From positions 1-47,534 of the forward strand of contig JAEOSH010000012.1 of NCBI GenBank assembly GCA_016840465.1: 47,534 nucleotides of DNA, in the 5' to 3' direction. The position numbers and the translations under genes are program-made. Every line of letters begins with the position of its first letter. Position 1 is the stretch's first letter. The stretch comes from Candidatus Baldrarchaeum yapensis (GTDB taxonomy: Archaea; Asgardarchaeota; Baldrarchaeia; Baldrarchaeales; Baldrarchaeaceae). Positions 1 through 8,457 of the stretch are shown here, in pieces. The notes beneath the pieces were generated by a model that did no database searches, had not been told where the DNA came from, and saw only the letters and a list, made by a program, of their open reading frames with translations.

Positions 1-6
1 CTAAGA

Positions 7-1296
7 TCACGATCTACGCTCTATCGCGAGCTCGTACTTTAACTTCACAATGCAGTTCGGGGGGATATTTCTATCGACAATAACTCCCGCCGATATTTCT
101 GAATCGTTACCTATAATTATTCCCGGCATTATCGAGACATTTATCCCTATTCGCGTGTTATCTCCTATAATCGCGCCAAATTTCTCCATGGGGACTCTAA
201 TTCTCTCACCATTTATTTCTATGCTAATAGTTCTCCCCCTTAGGGGAGTGTTCCAAGTTTGAGTCCCAGCGCCTATATCAACATTGCTACCGATGATACT
301 ATCGCCGATGAAAGAAAGACGACCAACCTTTGTTCCGTCGAAAATCACGCTATTCTTTGTTTCCACACCAAACCCTATTATGCTATTTTTACCTATCGAT
401 GTGTATTCCCTTATGAGGGAATTATTTCCAATGTAGCTATTCTCTCCGATGTACGACGGGCCCTTTATTACGGTTCCTTGCCTTATTACGGCATTATCGG
501 AAATCCATACGGATCCCTCTATCTTTACATCGTTCATTATCTCCGCTCTCTCCGAAATAAATGAACCTCTGCCCCTGAGTATCCTATTGAGAACATAAGA
601 GTTTGCCCTTAAGATATCCCACGGGTACTGTAGCTCTACCCATTCTCTTTCCCAAATCGTTACGAAGGCCCTTCCCCTTGCGGAAAGGGTATTCAATGCC
701 TCTGTGAACGATAGACTTTTTCTCAAAACATCAAAAATTTCAGAGGAGCACACATACACGCCTGTTATTGCATAATTGCTTGGCTCAGTTCCGTTCTTCG
801 GCCTTTCGATGACATAACGAACCTGAGAGTTTTCATCGAATGAAACTACTGTATGAAGGTGTGGCTCGCCCACCAACGTAACTGCAAGAACAATATCAGC
901 GTTTAATTCATCAAATGCTTGTAGCGTTCTTTTTACAAGCTCTGGCTCGAGCAACACGTCCGCATGCAATATTATAAACCGCTCATCGCTCTCTAAGAAT
1001 TTCTCACCTCTTAAGATGGCATCCCTAATCCCCATAGGTTCCTTTTGTTCCAAATATGTTATATGTAGCCCCAGAGACTCCCCACTTTTGAAGTAATCTC
1101 GTATTTGCTCTCCCTTATAACCTATAACCATGTAAACGTCGCGGATGTCGAGCGCAGATAGTGTTTGTAGCAAATAGAACAGGAGGGGACGACCCGCGAT
1201 TTCTATCATCGGTTTGGGTCTTGTATTTGTTATCGGCCTCAGCCGCTGTCCGAGACCCCCAGCAAGCACTAATGCCTTTAATCGCAGCCTTACCAC
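7..1296 (-). CDS. Sugar-phosphate nucleotidyltransferase with C-terminal hexapeptide beta-helix
   Basis: 429 residues. The N-terminus carries the nucleotidyltransferase signature (residues 8-26, LVLAGGLGQRL followed by TRPKPM), and a metal-binding Asp is likely in ILHADVLLE near residue 110. Residues from about 245 onward are hexapeptide (I/V-G-x) repeats forming a left-handed beta-helix. The architecture is that of archaeal COG1208 or GlmU-like proteins, which transfer a nucleotide to glucose-1-, mannose-1- or GlcNAc-1-phosphate to make activated sugars for cell-surface glycans. The substrate cannot be read from sequence alone. The start is GTG, four bases after the fibrillarin stop, so the gene is probably the last of a nop5-fibrillarin-nucleotidyltransferase operon. 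The gene is complete; its TGA lies just inside the window edge. Confidence 0.85.
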   Translation of the reverse strand: MVRLRLKALVLAGGLGQRLRPITNTRPKPMIEIAGRPLLFYLLQTLSALDIRDVYMVIGYKGEQIRDYFKSGESLGLHITYLEQKEPMGIRDAILRGEKFLESDERFIILHADVLLEPELVKRTLQAFDELNADIVLAVTLVGEPHLHTVVSFDENSQVRYVIERPKNGTEPSNYAITGVYVCSSEIFDVLRKSLSFTEALNTLSARGRAFVTIWEREWVELQYPWDILRANSYVLNRILRGRGSFISERAEIMNDVKIEGSVWISDNAVIRQGTVIKGPSYIGENSYIGNNSLIREYTSIGKNSIIGFGVETKNSVIFDGTKVGRLSFIGDSIIGSNVDIGAGTQTWNTPLRGRTISIEINGERIRVPMEKFGAIIGDNTRIGINVSIMPGIIIGNDSEISAGVIVDRNIPPNCIVKLKYELAIERRS

Positions 1297-1300
1297 CTAT

Positions 1301-2002
1301 CTATGGCTTATACTGCGATATTACCATCGCATGTGCCTTATCAAAAGGCTCTAGATGCACTACGTCTTTTATTTCGAATCCACGGCTTTTAAGAGTCTCC
1401 ATCTCCTTCTTATACACCTCTGAGGGTTCCTTTGTTACGTCTATAGACCTTGCCTTGATAGCTAGGAATGCCCACCCTCCCTCCTTCAAGAAGAAGTCTG
1501 CATTATCGGCAAGAAGCCTTGCCTGCTCTGGTTGCGCGACATCCGCATAAATCACGTCTACTTCTTCAACTAACATCCTATACTGCCATGGGAAACGCGC
1601 ATCAGCCAGTATTGGAATCATATTTTTGCGATGTTCACAGACGGTCAATAACTCTCTCAGTATTCTCGGTGAGAACTCTATGCAGTAAACGATGCCCTCT
1701 ATACCGACAATATCAGCAACATGACTTGCAGTGGTTCCAGATGCGGCCCCAAGGTACAGTACTCTATCCCCCGGCTTTATTGGCATAAGCTTTATACCCT
1801 TCAATATGGAGGCCGCAAGTTTCGACCTGTAAGGATCCCAAGTCCGATACTCAACACCCTCTACTCGTGCAAGCCTCTCGCCGTAAACGCGAGTCCCCGG
1901 CGCGAGATTCTTCGTTGCAAGCCTCTCGACAACGTCATCCTCAAACTGTAACCAGTAAACCTCTTGGAACTTTTCATGAGGACGCACAGATGGGCTCATC
2001 AT
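1301..2002 (-). CDS. flpA: Fibrillarin-like rRNA/tRNA 2'-O-methyltransferase
   Basis: 233 residues, usual length for archaeal fibrillarin. The N-terminal beta region ([27 protein letters not shown]) is followed by [14 protein letters not shown] and the SAM-binding motif [17 protein letters not shown] near residues 83-100. Fibrillarin is the catalytic subunit of the C/D box sRNP: guided by C/D sRNAs and held by Nop5 and L7Ae, it methylates ribose 2'-OH groups on rRNA and tRNA. Its start codon overlaps the stop of nop5 by four bases (ATGA), so the two are translationally coupled, the usual archaeal arrangement. A second ATG follows immediately and could be the real start. A candidate guide RNA for this enzyme lies at 27702-27780. 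Confidence 0.97.
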   Translation of the reverse strand: MMSPSVRPHEKFQEVYWLQFEDDVVERLATKNLAPGTRVYGERLARVEGVEYRTWDPYRSKLAASILKGIKLMPIKPGDRVLYLGAASGTTASHVADIVGIEGIVYCIEFSPRILRELLTVCEHRKNMIPILADARFPWQYRMLVEEVDVIYADVAQPEQARLLADNADFFLKEGGWAFLAIKARSIDVTKEPSEVYKKEMETLKSRGFEIKDVVHLEPFDKAHAMVISQYKP

Positions 2003-3222
2003 TTACCACCTCTCTTCTTTTTCTTCTTCCTTACTTTCTTTTCACGAGGCCTTTCAACCTTCCTCTTCGGGGGCCTCGGATACTTCTTCCTTATCTCTTC
2101 GATTCTCTTCATTAAGTCTTCTTTTAACTCATCCGCTATGTACTGACCGCTAAATGCGTCTACTCTCGCTGCAATTGCGAGTTTTCCAGCGAGAGCACGC
2201 GCGATTTTCCCGCGCTGCCACCTGGGTGCACGGTGTATCAGGGGGCTCTGGAATATCACTCCGTGCTTGGGAGGCTTTGCACCTGTTCTCAGGGCCCGGA
2301 ATAAAGCCTTCTCTGCACCTAAAACTTGAATTGTTGATGATGGCATTTTTGCCAACTCCTCGAGACTTCCCGCGAGGCTTATGAGGCGCGCACCAAGTAG
2401 TGGTCCCACGAGTCCCTTTATGTTGGGTGCAACCTCATCCATAGTCTCGCTTATGTACTCTTCTAAGTCCCTCCGTAACCTGTAGAGACCCAGAACTATA
2501 TTGGCAAGTTTTCTCAATCCCTCAATGTCCCTCTCAGTAACGTTCGCACCCATAGAAGTCTTCGCCGCAGACATTATTTTCGATATGAGATTATCATTTA
2601 ATCCGATTTCCTTAAGCTTCTTGGGAGAGAAGCTCGAACGCAACCCGAGTTTTGCAACCAAATTTATGAAATCCCGGTGTTCATCAACCAATTCATCAAG
2701 TTCGGGAAAGTGAAGGCTATACCATTCTCTTATCCTAGACGCAAATAAGTTTATTGTCTTATCAATGTCATCTATCGTTTCAATAGCCTGTGCAACGAAT
2801 CTATCTCGCCTCTCGGCTGCCTCTCTGATCTTCTTCTTTGATATTATCATACTGATCTCTTGAACGAATGGTATGTACTCGGTTATTGTCTCGACAATTC
2901 CAAACTCCTTGGCAAGTTGAGGAAGCCGTGCTCTAATGCTCTGTGCACCAGCGCTCGGCTTTTCTACAGAGATTAATGCATCCACAGTCTTCCTAAGCGT
3001 TGATGCGAGGTCCTCGCTCTCCACTATTATTTCATCAACTCCCCTTTTCTTGAGATTCTCTATCATTTCTAGTATTTCCTCTATTGCCTCTCCCTGCTGA
3101 AGTCTCATGATTTTCTCGGCTATCTGCTCTGGATCCTTCGGAAATAGGACCTTTTCGATCAGATTTTTATTTTCATCAAGAGCGAAGATTCCAATAGGGG
3201 TCTCTACAACGTATGTCTTCAA
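1999..3222 (-). CDS. nop5: C/D box sRNP core protein Nop5 (Nop56/58 homologue)
   Basis: 407 residues. Contains the N-terminal fibrillarin-binding part, a central coiled coil, and the NOP domain with [42 protein letters not shown] and [16 protein letters not shown] near residues 280-335. The C-terminus is a lysine/arginine-rich tail, as in eukaryotic Nop56/58. The protein bridges fibrillarin and L7Ae-bound guide RNA and measures the box C/D to C'/D' distance. The start is TTG, preceded by GGAGGG at a normal distance. It is the first gene of the operon, with fibrillarin directly downstream, and diverges from pyrD across 89 bases. Confidence 0.97.
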   Translation of the reverse strand: MKTYVVETPIGIFALDENKNLIEKVLFPKDPEQIAEKIMRLQQGEAIEEILEMIENLKKRGVDEIIVESEDLASTLRKTVDALISVEKPSAGAQSIRARLPQLAKEFGIVETITEYIPFVQEISMIISKKKIREAAERRDRFVAQAIETIDDIDKTINLFASRIREWYSLHFPELDELVDEHRDFINLVAKLGLRSSFSPKKLKEIGLNDNLISKIMSAAKTSMGANVTERDIEGLRKLANIVLGLYRLRRDLEEYISETMDEVAPNIKGLVGPLLGARLISLAGSLEELAKMPSSTIQVLGAEKALFRALRTGAKPPKHGVIFQSPLIHRAPRWQRGKIARALAGKLAIAARVDAFSGQYIADELKEDLMKRIEEIRKKYPRPPKRKVERPREKKVRKKKKKRGGK

Positions 3223-3311
3223 CCCGAACCCTCCTTTACATCATCGAATCTCTCAGTTATCGAAAAACCTTAAGAGGTTGTAAGAATAAAAGTTTACCCA
3301 CAGGTGGAAGT

Positions 3312-4211
3312 ATGGTCGATATATCAGTTTCCATAGCGGGCCTCCATCTACGAAACCCGACAATGCTAGCATCAGGAGTTCTTGGAATGTCAGGCAAACT
3401 TCTGAAGAGAGTTGCATCTGCAGGAGCAGGGGCAGTGGTTACGAAATCTATAGGCCCCAAACCTCGCCCCGGCCATCCTAATCCCACGTTTGTGGAACTG
3501 CCATACGGATACCTGAACGCTATGGGTTTGCCCAATCCGGGTATCGATGAATTCGTTCAAGAAATCAAAATAGCTAAGGAGAGTGGAGTGCCTGTCATAG
3601 TGAGCGTGTTTGGCCAATCACCCGAAGAATTCGCTTATGTTGCGGAAAGGGCCGAAAAAGCTGGTGCGAGCGCCATCGAGGTAAACGTCTCTTGTCCTCA
3701 TGCAGAGGTTGGACTAATAGGCCAAGACCCGGTGCTGACAAGGGAGGTCGTTAGAAGTGTTAAGGAGAGAGTAAAAATCCCGGTATTTGTAAAATTGACA
3801 CCGAATGTTACTGATATCACCGAGATTGCATGTGCCGCGGAAAAAGCGGGTGCTGACGCCGTAACTGCGATAAATACGGTGAAAGCCATGTATATAGACA
3901 TCGAGAGTGCAAAACCAGTGCTATCGAACAAGATAGGAGGACTTTCCGGACCTGCTATCAAGCCCATCGCCATCCGATGCGTTTACGAAATTTATGAGTC
4001 CGTACGAATACCCATTATCGGCGTCGGGGGAATACAAAACTGGAAGGATGCAGTGGAGTTCTTCTTGGCCGGAGCATCGGCGATACAAGTAGGATCCGGA
4101 GTAATTATGGGGCTAAATATCTTTAGAGATATTTGCGGTGGAATAAAAAGGTACTTGGAAAGGAAAGGTTTCACAAAGTTGCGCGAAATAATAGGACTTG
4201 CGCACAGGTGA
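3312..4211 (+). CDS. pyrD: Dihydroorotate dehydrogenase (NAD-type catalytic subunit)
   Basis: 299 residues from the ATG at 3312, which has GGTGG just upstream; the open frame runs 33 codons further 5' but that part has no family similarity. FMN-binding TIM barrel of the class 1B type: [25 protein letters not shown], the active-site-cysteine motif [20 protein letters not shown], and the phosphate-binding end [27 protein letters not shown]. It oxidises dihydroorotate to orotate in pyrimidine synthesis. The next gene, pyrK, starts seven bases downstream and supplies the FAD/2Fe-2S electron-transfer subunit, which fixes the class as 1B. Confidence 0.95.
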   Translation: MVDISVSIAGLHLRNPTMLASGVLGMSGKLLKRVASAGAGAVVTKSIGPKPRPGHPNPTFVELPYGYLNAMGLPNPGIDEFVQEIKIAKESGVPVIVSVFGQSPEEFAYVAERAEKAGASAIEVNVSCPHAEVGLIGQDPVLTREVVRSVKERVKIPVFVKLTPNVTDITEIACAAEKAGADAVTAINTVKAMYIDIESAKPVLSNKIGGLSGPAIKPIAIRCVYEIYESVRIPIIGVGGIQNWKDAVEFFLAGASAIQVGSGVIMGLNIFRDICGGIKRYLERKGFTKLREIIGLAHR

Positions 4212-4218
4212 TTGGAAA

Positions 4219-5022
4219 ATGCCGATGGACATTGTGAGGATAGTGTCGGTGAAGAAGGAAACACAAAACGTCAAGACGATTTACTTCGAATGGGAGTCCG
4301 CAGAGAAAGCGCAACCCGGACAATTCGTGATGGTATGGATTCCAGGAGTCGACGAGATACCTTTAAGCCTCTCAAATGTTGGTTCTAAAATTGCGTCCGT
4401 TACTGTAAAGAAGGTGGGTAATGGAACGGCGGCCCTGCATCAAATGAATGTCGGAGACATGATCGGAATCAGGGGGCCCTACGGAAGATCATTCGCGGTA
4501 ACGGGAGATAAGGTGTTAATAGTTGCGGGAGGAGTCGGTATGGCTCCCATACTTCCTCTGATTAGGGAAGTCTGTTCAAAAGGATGTAATGTGACGGTAG
4601 TTGCGGGGTTTAAGAGTTCAGATGAGATAATATTCAGAGACTACCTAGAAAGTTCCCCCAAAGCTTTAGGAATTAAAGTGTATCTGTGTACGGAAGATGG
4701 CTCGCTCGGGATTAAAGGAACAGCACTCGAGGTTGCTAGGAAAATCCTAAAGAATGAGGTTTTCGATTGCGTGTACGTGTGTGGTAAAGAAACTCTAATA
4801 AGAGGCGTCTTTGATGAATCCATAAGAAAGGGAATTGAAATACAGGCATCTCTAGAACGATATATGAGATGTGGCGTTGGGCTTTGCGGTAGTTGCGTAT
4901 TAGGAGAATATCTGGTGTGTCGAGATGGTCCCGTTTTCGATACCGAAATGCTGAAAAACGTGGTTGATGAACTTGGGAACTTCAAGCGAGATGAATGTGG
5001 TAGGAAAACTAAAGTTTTATAG
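4219..5022 (+). CDS. pyrK: Dihydroorotate dehydrogenase electron-transfer subunit
   Basis: 267 residues from the ATG at 4219 (AGGTGA upstream overlaps the pyrD stop); an in-frame TTG at 4198 is less likely. Ferredoxin-reductase-like fold: FAD-binding GQFVMVWIPGVDEIPLSLS and RGPYGRSF, NAD-binding VLIVAGGVGMAPILPL, then a C-terminal 2Fe-2S motif C-x4-C-x2-C-x7-C in RCGVGLCGSCVLGEYLVC. It passes electrons from PyrD-bound FMN to NAD. The pair forms a heterotetramer in bacteria with class 1B enzymes. Confidence 0.95.
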   Translation: MPMDIVRIVSVKKETQNVKTIYFEWESAEKAQPGQFVMVWIPGVDEIPLSLSNVGSKIASVTVKKVGNGTAALHQMNVGDMIGIRGPYGRSFAVTGDKVLIVAGGVGMAPILPLIREVCSKGCNVTVVAGFKSSDEIIFRDYLESSPKALGIKVYLCTEDGSLGIKGTALEVARKILKNEVFDCVYVCGKETLIRGVFDESIRKGIEIQASLERYMRCGVGLCGSCVLGEYLVCRDGPVFDTEMLKNVVDELGNFKRDECGRKTKVL

Positions 5023-5073
5023 GTGGAAGAGGTATAGCATAAAGCCTAGAAAAATTAAGGACGGTGATATGAC

Positions 5074-5235
5074 ATGCCAGGTACCCACGGATCACTAAGC
5101 AAGGCCGGAAAAGTTAGAAGCCAGACTCCAAAGATCGAGGGTAGACCCCGTCACTCGCCTATTCCGAGAGTTAGAAACAAGCGAAATTACTTCAAGAGAG
5201 TAATTAAGGGACTGAGACCCGGTCAGCCCAAGTGA
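5074..5235 (+). CDS. rps30e: Small ribosomal subunit protein S30e
   Basis: 53-residue highly basic protein starting [20 protein letters not shown] and ending GLRPGQPK. The N-terminal HGSLxxAGKVRxQTPK pattern is diagnostic of eS30. The ATG is preceded by GGTGAT at eight bases. Archaeal S30e stands alone, whereas the eukaryotic protein is made as a ubiquitin-like fusion (FAU). S30e is found mainly in TACK and related archaea, so it helps place the organism. It lies 51 bases after pyrK and ends 13 bases before the convergent hypE. Confidence 0.95.
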   Translation: MPGTHGSLSKAGKVRSQTPKIEGRPRHSPIPRVRNKRNYFKRVIKGLRPGQPK

Positions 5236-5248
5236 TAATAGGAAGTTT

Positions 5249-6268
5249 TTAACATACCCTCGGGATTGGCTCGCCATAGGGCTTCTCCAGAATCCTAGTT
5301 CCACCAATGCTTGTCCTTACTAGAACATAACCTGGCTTCTCCGCTTTCACTTCTCCTATGATTGCCGCGTTTCTCCCATATTTTGTCTTCCTTATTGCAT
5401 CAAGAACCTCCTCTGCCTTATCGTTGCTCACACCTATTACCGCCTTGCCCTCGTTCGTGACCTCAAGGGGATCTATGCCCAGCATTTCGGCCGCTGCCTG
5501 CACTTCCTCCCTTATAGGCAACGCATCCTCCTCTATCCATATGGATACCTTGGATTTTTCGGCCATATCGACCAACGCGGCAGCAACGCCGCCCCTTGTT
5601 GGATCCTTCATCGCTGTTATTCCTCCGACCGATAATGCAGCGTTTATCGTCTCCCAAATTGGTGCAACATCGGACTTTAACTCGGTTTCAAACTCCAACC
5701 CCTCTCTTTTTGCTAAGAGAGCAATTCCATGATCTCCGATGGTTCCGGTTATTATTATTTTATCTCCGGGCTTCAATCCTGAGTCTTTTATTATATGTCC
5801 TCTCTTCACGATCCCTACGCCTGTGGTCGTGATTATTATTTTGTCGACCTGTCCCCGTGGCACGACTTTCGTGTCTCCGGATATGAGTGCAACTCCGACC
5901 TCTTCCGCTGTTTGTGCCATTGATGCCAGGATTTTCTCCAAATCAGAGATAGGAAATCCCTCTTCCAATACCATTGCCGATGTTATAGCTATAGGGCGAG
6001 CACCCATTACGCTAACATCATTAATTATGCCTGCAACCGCCAGTTTACCTATATCTCCACCTGGAAAGAATATGGGATCCACAGTATGGGCATCCGTCGA
6101 GATAACTATCTCATAGTCACCCACTGGTATGGAGGCGCCATCATCCAGATCATCGAGGCCGACGCCACCCGCTGTCCGGAGGCTAAACTTTGGAATTATA
6201 ACGTTTTTTATTAATTCGTCCATTAGAATGCCGCCAGCACCGTGTGCCAGTTCTATCCTCTTTTCCAT
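5249..6268 (-). CDS. hypE: Hydrogenase maturation protein HypE (AIR-synthase fold)
   Basis: 339 residues from the ATG at 6268. An ATG at 6283 is also in frame, but the TATA box at 6301 would start transcription near 6280, so the inner start fits better. Motifs include [61 protein letters not shown] and [11 protein letters not shown]. It ends PIPRVC; the C-terminal Cys is the residue HypE carbamoylates and dehydrates to thiocyanate, giving the CN ligand of [NiFe] hydrogenases. The intact tail argues for an active HypE. No other hyp or hydrogenase gene is in the window. Confidence 0.93.
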   Translation of the reverse strand: MEKRIELAHGAGGILMDELIKNVIIPKFSLRTAGGVGLDDLDDGASIPVGDYEIVISTDAHTVDPIFFPGGDIGKLAVAGIINDVSVMGARPIAITSAMVLEEGFPISDLEKILASMAQTAEEVGVALISGDTKVVPRGQVDKIIITTTGVGIVKRGHIIKDSGLKPGDKIIITGTIGDHGIALLAKREGLEFETELKSDVAPIWETINAALSVGGITAMKDPTRGGVAAALVDMAEKSKVSIWIEEDALPIREEVQAAAEMLGIDPLEVTNEGKAVIGVSNDKAEEVLDAIRKTKYGRNAAIIGEVKAEKPGYVLVRTSIGGTRILEKPYGEPIPRVC

Positions 6269-6300
6269 TATTGTTTCCCCCATTCATGGAATCAAAAATA

Positions 6301-6310
6301 GGTTTATAAA
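6301..6310. promoter_or_regulatory. Shared TATA box between hypE and rps8e
   Basis: The near-palindromic GGTTTATAAA(C) sits between the divergent genes. At the usual 25-base spacing it would start hypE transcription near 6280 and rps8e transcription near 6332. Both distances leave short leaders containing purine-rich Shine-Dalgarno sites. Inference from position and composition only. Confidence 0.45.
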
Positions 6311-6353
6311 CATCGATTATTCTGTCTTTAAGGCAGAGCCGGGGTGCAGAAGC

Positions 6354-6749
6354 ATGGGTGTATGGCACGGCCCATCGAGGAGACTTCCAACAGGTGCTCT
6401 CAGAAAGCTTGCGAGGAAGAAAAGGAAGTACGAAATGGGTAGACCTCCTGTAGAGACGACTATCGGCGAGGAGAAGAGGAAAGTAGTAAGGGCGAGAGGA
6501 GGCAACATAAAGGTAAAGCTACTGCAAGCAACGTATGCGAACGTCTCTGACCCCAAGACGGGTATAACAAAGAAAGTAAAAATACTAAAAGTGATAGAAA
6601 ATCCTGCAAACCGGGATTACTCTAGAAGAGGGATTATCACTAAGGGCGCCATCGTAAAAACAGAAATAGGAGACGCCGTTGTAACCAGCCGACCGGGGCA
6701 GGATGGCGTAGTAAACGCTGTGCTTATCTCTGAAGAAACCAAGGAGTAG
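6354..6749 (+). CDS. rps8e: Small ribosomal subunit protein S8e
   Basis: 131 residues from the ATG at 6354; the open frame extends far upstream into antisense hypE but only this part matches the family. Diagnostic segments are the start [32 protein letters not shown], the central [13 protein letters not shown], and the end [34 protein letters not shown]. Basic and of usual archaeal length. It leads a likely operon with SRP19 (7 bases downstream) and gar1. Confidence 0.96.
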   Translation: MGVWHGPSRRLPTGALRKLARKKRKYEMGRPPVETTIGEEKRKVVRARGGNIKVKLLQATYANVSDPKTGITKKVKILKVIENPANRDYSRRGIITKGAIVKTEIGDAVVTSRPGQDGVVNAVLISEETKE

Positions 6750-6756
6750 AGCAGTT

Positions 6757-7053
6757 TTGAAGCAAAAAGACCATTACATCCTATGGCCTGTATATTTTGA
6801 CTCCAGAAAAACGAGAAAAGAGGGTAGGAGGGTTCCTAAGAAACTTTCTGTAGAAAATCCAAGAGTTGAAGAAATCATAAAGGCTCTAGAGGCTATGGGG
6901 ATCGAGGGAAAAATTGAGAAAGATAAAGCTTATCCTCGGTGCTGGTGGGAGGGAGGCGGTCGGGTTCTGGTTAGAAAGGATGCTTGTTCTTTTAATAAGC
7001 GTCGTCTTATACTCGAAGTTGCAAAACTCCTACACAGGATGAGAAAGAAGTGA
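6757..7053 (+). CDS. srp19: Signal recognition particle 19 kDa subunit
   Basis: 98 residues, TTG start. Matches archaeal SRP19: YILWPVYFDSRKTRKEGRRVPKKLSVENPRVEEIIKALEAMG at the N-terminus and YPRCWWEGGGRVLVR in the middle, with a basic C-terminus. SRP19 binds helices 6 and 8 of 7S RNA and promotes loading of SRP54, for cotranslational targeting of membrane and secreted proteins. Only six bases separate it from gar1, so rps8e, srp19 and gar1 are probably cotranscribed. Confidence 0.95.
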   Translation: MKQKDHYILWPVYFDSRKTRKEGRRVPKKLSVENPRVEEIIKALEAMGIEGKIEKDKAYPRCWWEGGGRVLVRKDACSFNKRRLILEVAKLLHRMRKK

Positions 7054-7059
7054 TAAAAA

Positions 7060-7362
7060 ATGATAAAGAGACTGGGGAAGGTCTTACACGTATCACCGCA
7101 TAAGGTGATGATCGTCAGAAGTACCTTTGCCCCAGCGATCGGAAACACCGTAGTTACAAAGGACATGGAGAACATAGGCGAGGTCTTCGATGTATTCGGT
7201 CCCGTGAGCAAACCTTATGTGAGCATAAAACCCAAGAAGGGCGTCGATCCGGAAAAACTTATCGGTGCGACGTTATATGTGTACCTGGAGGAAGAAAAAG
7301 AAACCTCAGTGAAGAAGAGAAAACCCGCTAAGCGTAAAGTTAAAGGGAAGCCCCAAAAGTGA
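7060..7362 (+). CDS. gar1: H/ACA RNP subunit Gar1-like protein
   Basis: 100 residues. The beta-barrel core MIKRLGKVLHVSPHKVMIVRS..GNTVVTKDMENIGEVFDVFGPVSKPYVSIKP matches archaeal Gar1, with a lysine-rich tail. In archaea Gar1 binds Cbf5 and helps substrate release during H/ACA-guided pseudouridylation. The GEVFDVFGPVSxPYVSI segment is the best family marker. It is the third gene of the S8e operon. The 146 bases after it hold a weak hairpin (arms 7375-7380 and 7389-7394) and the start of the next transcription unit. Confidence 0.9.
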   Translation: MIKRLGKVLHVSPHKVMIVRSTFAPAIGNTVVTKDMENIGEVFDVFGPVSKPYVSIKPKKGVDPEKLIGATLYVYLEEEKETSVKKRKPAKRKVKGKPQK

Positions 7363-7508
7363 AGAGGCTGCCTGTGTAGGTGTCTGCTCCCTACATTTAG
7401 TTATAATAGCAAATGCTCACTTGGCGAATTACGACGTCTTAACAATAACTTTTTACACCATCTGGGGCGTAAATTAAACATAGTTGCCTGATGATGCAGT
7501 GATGCAGA

Positions 7509-7880
7509 ATGTCGCTCGATGAAAAGGCATACGAAATAATAAAGGCGGCTGGAAAGGAAGGAATTCTCCAAAGCGAACTATGGAAGAAACTTGGTATTTC
7601 GAGCAGAGAAGGTGCACGTATAGTTTCTAGACTGGAGAAAAGAGGTCTCATCGAGAGAAAACGAGTAATACACAATGGAAGACGAACTTACAGGGTCTTT
7701 GCGCTCATTAAGGAGGAATCGCAGATCCAATGGGACACATTAGAAGGGTGCCCCTGCTTCACATGTCATGACCTTTACAGATGCGGCTCGGGTAACCCCC
7801 TCTCACCCGAGTTATGTGAAAAGATGACTAAATGGCTTATGAAGCTGGTAGACAAGTTTAAGGATTCCGAAACCTCTTAG
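7509..7880 (+). CDS. TFE-beta / RPC34-like winged-helix protein with Fe-S cysteines
   Basis: 123 residues. Residues 5-68 form a winged helix (EKAYEIIKAAGKEGILQSELWKKLGISSREGARIVSRLEKRGLIER). The C-terminal part has five cysteines at 81, 83, 86, 92 and 103 in CPCFTCHDLYRCG...SPELCEKM. This combination is the layout of archaeal TFE-beta (homologue of RNA polymerase III subunit RPC39/34), whose cysteines hold a 4Fe-4S cluster and which joins TFE-alpha to open the promoter during initiation. Which four cysteines would be ligands is not clear. The alternative is a generic archaeal winged-helix regulator. The upstream sequence has a tandem TGATGCAG repeat at 7492-7507. The 3' end overlaps the convergent methyltransferase by 23 bases. 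Confidence 0.75.
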   Translation: MSLDEKAYEIIKAAGKEGILQSELWKKLGISSREGARIVSRLEKRGLIERKRVIHNGRRTYRVFALIKEESQIQWDTLEGCPCFTCHDLYRCGSGNPLSPELCEKMTKWLMKLVDKFKDSETS

Positions 7881-8454
7881 CGATAATATAAATTTCTGCG
7901 CTCCTCTTCCGGGAAGCCTCCGGCTTATACGGTTTGACAAATGAGAAAAGTTCCTTGACATTTTTCAGAAAATCCTCAAACATGTCCCCTTGGAACACTT
8001 TAACAACAAAGTTTCCACCAACTCTCAAAACACTCCTTGCAATCTCTAATGAGCGCTGTGCCAAAAACACCTGGCGTGCATGATCAACACACCAAACGCC
8101 ACTAACATTTGGGGAACAATCACTCAATATAAGGTCGTACTTTTCAGGACATGCATCCATAATTTTCCTAAGCGTGCTATCATCCGTTATGTCCCCCTTT
8201 ATAAATACAACGCCTGGGAGCGGAGAAATATCGACTATATCTACCCCCACAACCACCCCATCCTTTCCGACCCTCTTTAGTGAGTATTGAAGCCATCCTC
8301 CAGGCGCACAACAAAGATCCAAAACACGCTTAACACCGTCGAAGACCCTGTACTTGCGGTCGATTTGCTCAAGCTTATAAATAGCCCTTGACCTATATCC
8401 CTCTCTCTTAGCTTTTAGATAGTAATAGTCCGGTTTACGCCTTCTCCTTTTCAT
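7858..8454 (-). CDS. rlmE: FtsJ/RlmE-type ribose 2'-O-methyltransferase
   Basis: 198 residues, family length. The SAM-binding motif is VLDLCCAPGGWLQYSLKRVG (residues 45-63), and the K-D-K-E catalytic tetrad is visible at about K27 (RAIYKLEQ), D112 (LSDCSPNVSG), K152 (VVKVFQG) and E187 (KRSAEIYII). Bacterial RlmE methylates U2552 of 23S rRNA; archaeal homologues are presumed to act on the same A-loop position. No guide RNA is needed. It is transcribed after trm1 with three bases between them. Confidence 0.93.
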   Translation of the reverse strand: MKRRRRKPDYYYLKAKREGYRSRAIYKLEQIDRKYRVFDGVKRVLDLCCAPGGWLQYSLKRVGKDGVVVGVDIVDISPLPGVVFIKGDITDDSTLRKIMDACPEKYDLILSDCSPNVSGVWCVDHARQVFLAQRSLEIARSVLRVGGNFVVKVFQGDMFEDFLKNVKELFSFVKPYKPEASRKRSAEIYIIAKRFRNP

Positions 8455-8457
8455 AAA

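Noticed and set aside
3240-3262. CTGA and GATGATG on the minus strand before nop5
   Set aside because: The order is D then C; no upstream C box, downstream D box or closing stem was found.
6129-6353. N-terminal extension of S8e
   Set aside because: It is antisense to hypE; S8e proteins start with MGVWHG or similar, as at 6354.
7375-7394. Short hairpin after gar1 as a terminator
   Set aside because: Only a six-base stem followed by a short T run; archaeal terminators are T-rich tracts without a need for hairpins, so I cannot support it.
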